NCBI GenBank assembly: GCA_050251555.1
Contig: JBFWMN010000005.1
Span: 1-50,148, forward strand
From: UBA2137 sp050251555
GTDB taxonomy: Bacteria > Pseudomonadota > Alphaproteobacteria > Micavibrionales > Micavibrionaceae
Direction of reading: 5' to 3'
DNA length: 50,148 bases
Every line of letters begins with the position of its first letter. Position 1 is the stretch's first letter. The notes under the pieces are model-generated. The model did not search any database. It saw nothing but the letters and a program-made list of their open reading frames with translations, and was not told where the DNA came from. Of the stretch, positions 43,014-50,148 are shown piece after piece. A program made the position numbers and the translations under genes.

Positions 43014-44578
43014 GCCGCCATCCCTTCCGGGCGGGAAGCGGGTTCGCCTGAGCTGCGGAAGGCTTCTTTATGTTCATTCATCCATTGTTCCAGTGCGGCA
43101 AATTCCGCGTCACTGAACAGCAAGCCGATTTTGGTACGGCGGAACAAGATATCGACCGCCGTTAAGGCAAACTCGTTTTCGATGAGGTACGCGACCTCTC
43201 GGACATACAACCCGTGCCCGAAATGACGGCCCATATCGGCCACACAGGAGGCATCCTCCATCAGCTTGGTGATTTCCAAACCGTATTGGTTCACGTAACG
43301 TGACAAGAGAGGCTCGCTTAAAAACCCGTATTTCATGGTCATCTCGCGTAAGAGCTTGTCTTTCTCATGCGCCAGAAAGTCGCCCCCGGGGAGTGGCGTC
43401 TCAGCCGTCCAGTTTCGGCTGGCATTCTTGATATGCAGCGCCCCGATCACTTTATTGACGGCCTTTTCCGCCAACACGCGGTAGGTTGTAATTTTGCCGC
43501 CAAAGACGTTCAAAAGCGGCGCGGCAGTATCTTCATCCATCTCCAGACGGTAGTCGCGTGTCACTTCACGTGAATCTTTCGCGCCGTCCTCAATCAGCGG
43601 GCGTACACCGCTATAGGTCCATAAAATATCATTCGGGCCCACGACCTTATGAAAAGCGGCATTGACCGCTGCACATAAATAGTCGATCTCGGCGGCATCA
43701 ATCATCGCCATTGCGGGATCGCCCTCATATAGCTCCTCGGTTGTGCCGATCAGCGTAAAACGACCTTCATAGGGAATGACAAAGGTGATACGCCCGTCTG
43801 CTTGCTGCAAAACATAGGACTGTTCTCCGTCATACAGTTTAGGCACGATGATATGCGACCCCTTCACAAGGCGCAGATGCGGTGTGTTCTCATGTTCCAG
43901 CTTATTGCTTTTCAAAAGGTCGGACACCCAAGGGCCTGCGGCATTTACCACCATTTTGGCAGTGATGCAGTAAGATTGATGCGTCAGCATGTCTTTAACC
44001 GTGATCAGCCAGCGCCCGCCTTTACGTTCCACCGACGTGACTTTGGTGCGCACACGTATATCCGCACCCTTGTCGCGGGCATCCATGGCGTTCAACACGA
44101 CAAGGCGGGAATCGTCGACCCAGCAATCGGAATAGATAAAGCCCGAGCCGAACTGTTTCTTTAAAGGTTCGCCTAATTTATGGCGACGCAAGCGCACTTG
44201 CTTAGAGCGTTTGAGACCACGGGCACGTGAGGCCAGATGATCATAGAGATACAAGCCCATACGGATCATCCATTTGGGGCGCAACTTCTTGTTGTGCGGC
44301 AGGACAAAGCTCATCGGCTTGACGATATGCGGCGCAATCTTGAGCATGACATTGCGCTCTTTCAAAGCGGAGCGGACCAGGCCGAATTCGTAAAACTCCA
44401 GATAGCGCAAGCCGCCATGGATCAGCTTTGTGCTGGAGGAAGATGTGGCGTGTCCAAGATCATCTTTTTCAATGAGGACGGTGCGAATACCCCTGCCCGC
44501 CGCATCACGCGCAATGCCTGCGCCGTTTATGCCGCCGCCAATAATGCAAAGGTCGAAATTCAGGGATCCGTAAGTCAT
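43010..44578 (-). CDS. glpD: Aerobic glycerol-3-phosphate dehydrogenase
   Basis: A 522-aa FAD-dependent membrane-associated dehydrogenase that oxidises glycerol-3-phosphate to DHAP and feeds the quinone pool. The FAD motif is GGGINGAGIARDAAGRG at the N-terminus; SSSTKLIHGGLRYLE and VFGGKITTYRVLAEKA are family signatures. First gene of the glpD-glpK pair. Confidence 0.95.
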   Translation of the reverse strand: MTYGSLNFDLCIIGGGINGAGIARDAAGRGIRTVLIEKDDLGHATSSSSTKLIHGGLRYLEFYEFGLVRSALKERNVMLKIAPHIVKPMSFVLPHNKKLRPKWMIRMGLYLYDHLASRARGLKRSKQVRLRRHKLGEPLKKQFGSGFIYSDCWVDDSRLVVLNAMDARDKGADIRVRTKVTSVERKGGRWLITVKDMLTHQSYCITAKMVVNAAGPWVSDLLKSNKLEHENTPHLRLVKGSHIIVPKLYDGEQSYVLQQADGRITFVIPYEGRFTLIGTTEELYEGDPAMAMIDAAEIDYLCAAVNAAFHKVVGPNDILWTYSGVRPLIEDGAKDSREVTRDYRLEMDEDTAAPLLNVFGGKITTYRVLAEKAVNKVIGALHIKNASRNWTAETPLPGGDFLAHEKDKLLREMTMKYGFLSEPLLSRYVNQYGLEITKLMEDASCVADMGRHFGHGLYVREVAYLIENEFALTAVDILFRRTKIGLLFSDAEFAALEQWMNEHKEAFRSSGEPASRPEGMAA

Positions 44579-44641
44579 TGAGCCTTCGAGTATAACAAAG
44601 GATACAGCCCTGAAAAGAGGTGAGAACGGGTATTTTAAACT

Positions 44642-45064
44642 CTATGAGGCTTTGCCCACCTTCTTCTGTTGCAAGACACGCAACTTGACCTCCAATTGCG
44701 CGGACGAAAAAGGTTTGGCGATATAGGCACTTACGCCATTGTCACGCGCCTCAATCACGGAATTCTTATCAGTGCGCCCTGTGACCATTAGGAAGGGAAT
44801 ATCCGGATTACTTTGGCGCAAGCGTCTTAGAACATCGACGCCTGAGGCTTTAGGCATGTTCCAATCACAAACAATCACATCAATTAAATCCAGCTCGGCT
44901 TCCAAAAATGCCATCGCCTCTTTCCCGTCACAAGATTCAAAGACCTGATTGGTCCCGATCTCTCGCAACATATTGCGCAACATCGTTCGCATCTCCTCCT
45001 GATCATCTACAACCAGCACACGCAGCGAACGCAGATATTCTTGGATACTTATTTCTTTAGCCAT
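44642..45064 (-). CDS. Single-domain response regulator (CheY-like)
   Basis: A 140-aa receiver. The acidic pocket is VVDDQE (Asp20/21), the phospho-acceptor is Asp67 (VIVCDWNMP), then Thr in MVTGR and Lys in AKPF. There is no output domain, so it probably acts by protein contact or as a phosphate relay for the kinase encoded 4 bp upstream. Confidence 0.9.
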   Translation of the reverse strand: MAKEISIQEYLRSLRVLVVDDQEEMRTMLRNMLREIGTNQVFESCDGKEAMAFLEAELDLIDVIVCDWNMPKASGVDVLRRLRQSNPDIPFLMVTGRTDKNSVIEARDNGVSAYIAKPFSSAQLEVKLRVLQQKKVGKAS

Positions 45065-45068
45065 GATT

Positions 45069-46727
45069 CTATGTCTCCCAACTATTCATGGATGCCACCG
45101 TTTTCAACATGTCCGCTTTACGATTTTCCACACGGAGGGTGATCATTTCCGACAGCAATGCCAAAAGGTCGGGAAGCGAGACAGGCTTCATCAAAAAAGG
45201 CCATTTCTGTAGCGTGGGCCTGTCCGCATAATGGCTTTTCGGATAGCCGCTCAGAAAGACGATTTGTGTCGTCGGCGACACTTCCGAAACAAGATCTGCA
45301 AGACGCGCCCCATCTATGTCCGGCATGGCGATATCGCTTAAGAGAAAATCGTAAGGCTCTTCGCGTTCATCAACATGCACCAAGGCCTCATTTCCGCAGG
45401 CGGCTGTGGTGACTTCGAAACCTTTATCGGTAAGCGAACTGCAAAGAATTTCACACAAATCCCTCTCGTCATCGACAACCAGCACACTGACACCGGAAAA
45501 ATCCACTTTTTCGGGATCGTCCTCGACTGCAATTGCATGAAATTTGGGTCGTTCGTCCGTCAAGGGGATCAACATGGTAAAGCTGGTCCCTTCGCCCGGG
45601 CGAGAATAAACATTGATGCTGCCACGCATCTGTCTGACCAGTCCGTAGACCATTGCCATACCAAGCCCTGTCCCCTTACCGGGTTCTTTTGTGGTAAAGA
45701 ACGGATCAAAAACTTTATTCAGGGTTTCGGTGTCCATCCCGTCCCCGTCATCTGCAAAACGCAACATCAGAACATCACGCCGCGTGCCATCCGTCATTTC
45801 ACAGTCGTCCTGACGGGTCAGTGCGATTTCGACTTCACCCGCGCTGTTCATGGCATCCCGAGCATTGCGCGCAAGATTGATAAGGATTTGCGAGAGCGCA
45901 TCTGCGGGGCCTTTAAAGAATAATTCCCGCCCCTCCTTATGGAAGTTCAGTTGAACACGCGGACCCAAAACGGTTTTAAGCATGGGCAACTGTTGCTCAA
46001 CGGCCTCAACGGCATTCACAATCGTATTGGACTGCATTTTCTGACGCCCCAAAGTCAGAATTTGCTGAGTCAGGGAATTTCCCCGTGCGACCGCTGCACG
46101 GATACGCCCGACATAGTCAACAATTACCACATTGTCGTTTTTGGCATCCTTTTGCCCCAAAAGATGCGCATAGCCATCAATGATCGAAAGGATATTATTA
46201 AAGTCATGGGCAACACCCGCCGCCAGAACGCTGACGGCTTCCATCTTCGAACTTTGCATTTCGAGACGTTGCCTACGAGCCGCGCTGTTATTGTCAAAAC
46301 ACGCCGTCACGGCCTTGCCGTTCCGAAAATTCTGACGGAGAAGCGCGTAGGTTTTGCCACGATACTCAATATCTTTAAGGCGTACGACGGAATCCGTAAT
46401 CTTGCATGTTTCGGCACTGATGACATTTAGATCAACCATCTGTAACGGATCAATGGCTCCAATCTGATGCAGAATATGACCGCGTGAATCGGTCATCACC
46501 ATCCCCATACCGCTGATGTTTTGAAAGCTTTCATAACTGGAGAGCAACATCTTCCATTCGGCGTTGCGAAATTCCTTAAAGAAAACAGCCAGCACCAAAA
46601 GTAATGTCAGCATCAGTGACAGGACATGCGCTTCCGAGCCCAACGCATAAAAATTGATCAGAACAGTAAGACCAAGCGCCGCCAAAAGCGTGCAGTAAGT
46701 CAAAATGCTGAATATTCGTCCACGCAT
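45069..46727 (-). CDS. CckA-like hybrid sensor histidine kinase
   Basis: A 552-aa membrane kinase. Two N-terminal hydrophobic helices (about 8-28 and 33-50), a PAS-like segment (about 65-145), then the dimerisation domain with His174 (AAGVAHDFNNIL), an HATPase (NLARNARDAM, ADDGDGMD, GTGLGMAMVYG) and a C-terminal receiver with Asp465 (LLSDIAMPDIDG). The H-box is of the CckA subfamily, but the shorter sensor part and adjoining CheY-like gene suggest a paralogue. The signal is unknown. Confidence 0.88.
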   Translation of the reverse strand: MRGRIFSILTYCTLLAALGLTVLINFYALGSEAHVLSLMLTLLLVLAVFFKEFRNAEWKMLLSSYESFQNISGMGMVMTDSRGHILHQIGAIDPLQMVDLNVISAETCKITDSVVRLKDIEYRGKTYALLRQNFRNGKAVTACFDNNSAARRQRLEMQSSKMEAVSVLAAGVAHDFNNILSIIDGYAHLLGQKDAKNDNVVIVDYVGRIRAAVARGNSLTQQILTLGRQKMQSNTIVNAVEAVEQQLPMLKTVLGPRVQLNFHKEGRELFFKGPADALSQILINLARNARDAMNSAGEVEIALTRQDDCEMTDGTRRDVLMLRFADDGDGMDTETLNKVFDPFFTTKEPGKGTGLGMAMVYGLVRQMRGSINVYSRPGEGTSFTMLIPLTDERPKFHAIAVEDDPEKVDFSGVSVLVVDDERDLCEILCSSLTDKGFEVTTAACGNEALVHVDEREEPYDFLLSDIAMPDIDGARLADLVSEVSPTTQIVFLSGYPKSHYADRPTLQKWPFLMKPVSLPDLLALLSEMITLRVENRKADMLKTVASMNSWET

Positions 46728-46821
46728 AATTCCTTCATATTCCTAGCCATAATATTATGTAGGCATATCAAAACCTTATAATTTGCTAGGCTCAATGATG
46801 AATACGCATGTACTGCAGCGT

Positions 46822-47925
46822 TCACTTTTTACGAAAGAGCTTTTCAGCCTGTAAATCCGCTACCTGATGCGGAGGACGTCTATATTCTGTGGCCTCATCA
46901 TGTATGGTGCGCATACGCTGTCCCAACCCTTCAATATGCAGCCGCAGCGTTTCAACACTCAAATCATGTGCAAAAGGATTTACGCCCGCGCGCTCAAAAT
47001 AGGCATAAGCCACTGCAATCACGCCTGCCGCATTCACCACGTAATCAGGAGCATAAAAAATCCCGCGATTTTGAAGAGCCGTACCGTCCCGATCGGCACG
47101 CGCCAACTGGTTGTTCGCAGCACCGCACACCAGCTTTGCATTGATCTGCGGGATCGTGTCAGGGTTCAGGCCGCCGCCTAAAGCACAGGGCGCGAAAATA
47201 TCGCAAGGGGCAGCATGGGCCTCATCAACGGACACAATCTCGCATGTCGGAAATGCTTCGCGCCCACGTTGAAGGGAACCTTCCGCAATATCGGCGATTT
47301 TGAGGTCAGCGCCATCCGCATGCAGATATCTGGCAAGCGCAAAACCGACAGCACCAAGCCCCTTGATTGTAACGGTCAGCCCTGCGGGTGTCGTTTGTCC
47401 AAAAACCGGTTCCAAGACCGACTTCATTGCCACGTAAACGCCGTAAGCCGTATGCGGCGACGGATTTCCCGATAAGGGATATGCGTCACTTTCAGGTAAG
47501 CCCGTCACATAGGATGTCTGCTTTGCAATAATCTCCATATCGGGTTCGGATGAACCAACGTCTTCAGCAGTAATATATATGCCGCCCAGCTTTTCCAGCG
47601 CCTCGCCGAAGGCTGCCATCATTTCAGGGGTTTTCGTCTGCCCTTTCTCCAGCATCATCACCGATTTACCGCCACCCAATGGCAGACCCGCCAGCGCCGA
47701 TTTATACGTCATCCCGCGTGACAGACGCAGAACATCGCGGATCGCGTCCTCTTGGCTTGCATAGGGATAGACGCGCAAACCACCCAAAGCAGGTCCAAGA
47801 TTTGTATTATGCACACCAATAAGCGCGTGCAGCCCGCTTGCCGCATCCGTTACTTCGACAATGCGCTGATGCGCGTCGAAATCATCATAGGTGCTGCAAT
47901 CCAAATCCTTGAGCTGAACCGCCAT
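46822..47925 (-). CDS. Leucine dehydrogenase family (Glu/Leu/Phe/Val dehydrogenase)
   Basis: A 367-aa NAD-dependent amino-acid dehydrogenase that deaminates a branched-chain or aromatic amino acid to the 2-oxoacid. Substrate lysines are Lys75 (GMTYKSALAG) and catalytic Lys87 (LGGGKSVM). The NAD fold carries TIKGLGAVGFALA. The length matches leucine/phenylalanine dehydrogenases rather than glutamate dehydrogenases. Substrate choice cannot be fixed from motifs alone. Confidence 0.88.
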   Translation of the reverse strand: MAVQLKDLDCSTYDDFDAHQRIVEVTDAASGLHALIGVHNTNLGPALGGLRVYPYASQEDAIRDVLRLSRGMTYKSALAGLPLGGGKSVMMLEKGQTKTPEMMAAFGEALEKLGGIYITAEDVGSSEPDMEIIAKQTSYVTGLPESDAYPLSGNPSPHTAYGVYVAMKSVLEPVFGQTTPAGLTVTIKGLGAVGFALARYLHADGADLKIADIAEGSLQRGREAFPTCEIVSVDEAHAAPCDIFAPCALGGGLNPDTIPQINAKLVCGAANNQLARADRDGTALQNRGIFYAPDYVVNAAGVIAVAYAYFERAGVNPFAHDLSVETLRLHIEGLGQRMRTIHDEATEYRRPPHQVADLQAEKLFRKK

Positions 47926-48024
47926 CGGGTCTCACTTTCTTTAATCGGTTATATGGTCGGAGAGGCTTTCATCGCCACTGAGGGAGGAAACTATCCATTT
48001 CGTCATAATGCCGAAAATGAACAC

Positions 48025-48051
48025 AAAAAAAAACCGCCTTTTAAAAGGCGG
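48025..48051 (-). terminator. Intrinsic terminator, leftward
   Basis: Perfect palindrome CCGCCTTTTAAAAGGCGG followed on the minus strand by nine T. It lies about 150 bp after the RluD-family gene end and before the leucine dehydrogenase gene. Confidence 0.8.
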
Positions 48052-48203
48052 TATGAAGTCTTTACGGGTACCAGAATGGAACTATCAAAACTGAAAACGC
48101 AAATCTGAAACTGGTCAGATTGTGAAGGCCCTCACTCGCTAAAATAAAGAAACCTTATATTCTTAATTTACATAAAATTTGACATAAGGTCAACATGTAT
48201 TTT

Positions 48204-49184
48204 TTATAATTTTTTAAGTGCTTGATATAGCGCTGAAAAATCGTCCGGATACGGGGCCTCGAAATGCATCTCATCATAGGTTATCGGATGGACCAAATAG
48301 AGATTATGGGCATGTAGGGCTTGGCGTACAAATTGAAGAACGGTCAATTCGTCCTTTTGGGCAAGCGACAGACCGGTCAATTTGCCTTTCAGGGCAGTTG
48401 TCTGCGGCCCGTAGAGCGGATCTCCGATGATCGGCACTTTCTTGTCCTCCAGATGCACGCGGATCTGGTGCGTGCGGCCCGTCTCCAGACGGCATTCGAT
48501 GAGAGAGAAAGAATCGGCAAAGGATTCGAGCAGACGGTAATTGGTGACAGCCTCCCTGCCCCCTTGGCGTAGAATAGACTGCTTCAAACGGTTATGCGGG
48601 TGGCGACCCAAGGGTTTATCAATTTTGCCCAAAGGGGGGATCGGCACATTCAGGGTCAGCGCATGATAGATGCGCCCCATGCTTTTATCCGCAAGTTGCG
48701 CCGCCAACCCCTGATGGGCCTTATCGTGTTTGGCGACAACCATCAAACCGCTTGTGTCCTTATCCAGACGGTGCACGATACCGGGGCGCTTAACCCCGCC
48801 TATGCCTGAAAGACTATCCCCGCAATGATGGAGAAGAGCATTGACAAGCGTACCTTGCGCGTGACCTGCGGCGGGATGAACCACCAACCCGACAGGCTTG
48901 TTTAAGACCAGAATATGCTCATCCTCAAAAACGATATCGAGAGTGATATTCTGCGCCTCAGGTTCATCGGGAACAGCTTCGGGAATAACCAGCAAGAGCG
49001 TCTCGCCGCCTTTCAGCTTCAAAGAGGCCTTCATGCCCGTTTCCCCATCGAGCGCCACCGCCCCTTCCGCCAGAAGGCTTTGCAATCTTGCGCGGGATAG
49101 GTCGGGGTAAAGTTGCGCCAAAACCTTATCAAGCCGCTGCCCGGTCAGGTCCTCGGGAACCACACATGTTTCAGGATGGCTCAT
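48204..49184 (-). CDS. rluD: RluD-family 23S rRNA pseudouridine synthase
   Basis: A 326-aa enzyme that isomerises specific uridines in 23S rRNA. The N-terminal S4 domain covers about residues 12-75 (GQRLDKVLAQLYP). The catalytic aspartate lies in HRLDKDTSGLMVVAK, and RTHQIRVHLE is the family's C-terminal motif. The ATG at 49184 is chosen because it overlaps the upstream stop (TAATG), which indicates coupling; the frame upstream of it lies in the neighbouring gene. Confidence 0.9.
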   Translation of the reverse strand: MSHPETCVVPEDLTGQRLDKVLAQLYPDLSRARLQSLLAEGAVALDGETGMKASLKLKGGETLLLVIPEAVPDEPEAQNITLDIVFEDEHILVLNKPVGLVVHPAAGHAQGTLVNALLHHCGDSLSGIGGVKRPGIVHRLDKDTSGLMVVAKHDKAHQGLAAQLADKSMGRIYHALTLNVPIPPLGKIDKPLGRHPHNRLKQSILRQGGREAVTNYRLLESFADSFSLIECRLETGRTHQIRVHLEDKKVPIIGDPLYGPQTTALKGKLTGLSLAQKDELTVLQFVRQALHAHNLYLVHPITYDEMHFEAPYPDDFSALYQALKKL

Positions 49185-50148
49185 TACTGGCTCGACAGGC
49201 AGGGGTTTTCGTAATTGGGGAAGGCCGGCAATCCTGCCAGCCAACCTTCTTCTTCCTGCCCTTTGACAGTCTGGTCGGCGTTCTTATCCTCGGTCGGCAT
49301 CATCACCTGACCGCCTGCCAGCATCAGCTTCGTGCCGGGCAGATTATCACCGAAGATCGTAATGGACAGGCCCTCGCCCTGGTCGTAAACCGCTTGCTGG
49401 ACCGAATGCCCTTCACTTGACACTCTCACGCCTCGCACAAAGGACTTGCCCGAGACATATTTGCCCTTCTTATCCATCTTGGGAGCAGATTGCATATAGA
49501 TGTTTACGAAGCCGCTTTGCGGGGCTTTGACTGCTCGTGTCTCATAGGCATCATCCCCTTGCAGATAGAGATTCCACATCGGGTTGCCGCCATAATCAAA
49601 TCGCGCAAGCCACCCTGCGGGCAGATTATCGGTGGAGTTAGCAGGATAGATCGTGCCTCCCGCATATACCAAACCATCGGGGTCTGCCGCCAACGAGGTA
49701 ATGGAAGCCGCCCGCCCGCGACGAAACAAATGCTGCCACATCAATCCGCCATTTTTGTCAAAGCCCGCCAGAAAGGCCGTGGCCCGCTTTTCAATCACGG
49801 TTGTCCCGCCGACCCAGATCACGCCTGATTTTGTTTCTGAAGGAAGAATGGCTTCCAAAGTGGTGGTCGTGCCGGGCATGAATGTACGTTGCCAGATGAT
49901 TTTACCTGCACGGTTCACATAGGCCAGAATAGCACGGGCCTCATCCGTACCGCCACGCTTGGCGCGTTGCAGCCCGATCAGAAAACCTTTGTCGCCATAG
50001 GGCATAAGGGCCGTCGGGCGCATGATAGCGCCCTCCTCTTTAAAGGTAACGCGTGCTGCGATTTTAGGCGAACTGTTCAACAGAATAAGATGTGTGGCTT
50101 CGCCCATTTCACCCGCACGCCCTGCAATAGCCGTCGTGTTGTCAGAGG
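49184..50148 (-). CDS. Beta-propeller-like repeat protein, 5' end outside window
   Basis: The frame is open to the right edge, so the ATG at 50107 is probably internal and the true start lies outside. The visible 321 residues contain repeated strand blocks of the form G-x-W-x-x-LF..G/Y-G-G-x (GKIIWQRTFM, GGLMWQHLF, GNPMWNLYL), as in PQQ- or kelch-like propellers, and a low-complexity charged end. Function not recognised. It is coupled to the rluD-type gene by a TAATG overlap. Confidence 0.65.
   Translation of the reverse strand, partial: SDNTTAIAGRAGEMGEATHLILLNSSPKIAARVTFKEEGAIMRPTALMPYGDKGFLIGLQRAKRGGTDEARAILAYVNRAGKIIWQRTFMPGTTTTLEAILPSETKSGVIWVGGTTVIEKRATAFLAGFDKNGGLMWQHLFRRGRAASITSLAADPDGLVYAGGTIYPANSTDNLPAGWLARFDYGGNPMWNLYLQGDDAYETRAVKAPQSGFVNIYMQSAPKMDKKGKYVSGKSFVRGVRVSSEGHSVQQAVYDQGEGLSITIFGDNLPGTKLMLAGGQVMMPTEDKNADQTVKGQEEEGWLAGLPAFPNYENPCLSSQ

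Noticed and set aside
45375..46430. Two rightward frames (182 and 163 aa) over the hybrid kinase
   Set aside because: Fully antisense to a kinase with all catalytic motifs; no coding character.
1..50148. CRISPR array, rRNA operon or insertion sequence
   Set aside because: No regularly spaced direct repeats, rRNA sequence or transposase was seen on either strand.

Overview
The window is a stretch of alphaproteobacterial chromosome of moderate GC content. Signs of this are the priA / transaldolase / DUF484 / xerC neighbourhood, a CckA-like hybrid kinase, a Thermus/Rickettsia-type isocitrate dehydrogenase with a C-terminal extension, aconitase A, a YggT-folD pair and many lineage-restricted proteins. 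It looks like a Rhodospirillales- or Micavibrionales-like organism; this is inferred from gene content and protein style, not from a database search.

Layout. 1-19.9 kb is housekeeping: priA (cut by the left edge) divergent from tal-DUF484-xerC; lpd and a 907-aa protein that joins HAM1/RdgB-like and LOG-like segments; four unrecognised proteins; acnA; a secreted HExxH protein; yggT-folD; icd; nhaA. 20.3-35.6 kb is a leftward podovirus-like morphogenesis and lysis cassette. In transcription order it holds two small unknown genes, a 35-aa coiled-coil protein missed by length cut-offs, conserved phage genes, T7-type portal, scaffold, capsid, tail tubular A and B, a small gp14-like protein, a pectate-lyase tailspike, small and large terminase, a membrane/coiled-coil protein, a SleB-type endolysin and a three-helix holin. 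There is no integrase, polymerase, helicase or early region, and no gp15/gp16-type ejection proteins. Host genes flank it on both sides. This is the composition expected of a gene-transfer-agent-like or strongly reduced prophage. A rightward c-di-GMP-receptor-type PilZ gene, with its own promoter and a bidirectional terminator, sits between scaffold and capsid.

Regulation. Four copies of a GGA-N6-TCC palindrome (consensus GGAYWHWATTCC) lie at the putative promoter of the capsid operon, in tandem at the promoter of the head operon, and exactly across the start codon of a rightward helix-turn-helix regulator (35871-36476) next to the cassette. The simplest reading is one regulator that represses itself and the whole particle cassette.

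36.5-50.1 kb returns to host genes: pyrE, nadK, tRNA-Phe(GAA), a more AT-rich accessory pair (a HELGH putative metallopeptidase and an almost all-repeat RTX protein), glpD-glpK, a CckA-like hybrid kinase with a CheY-like partner, a leucine-dehydrogenase-family enzyme, an RluD-family pseudouridine synthase and a repeat-type protein cut by the right edge.
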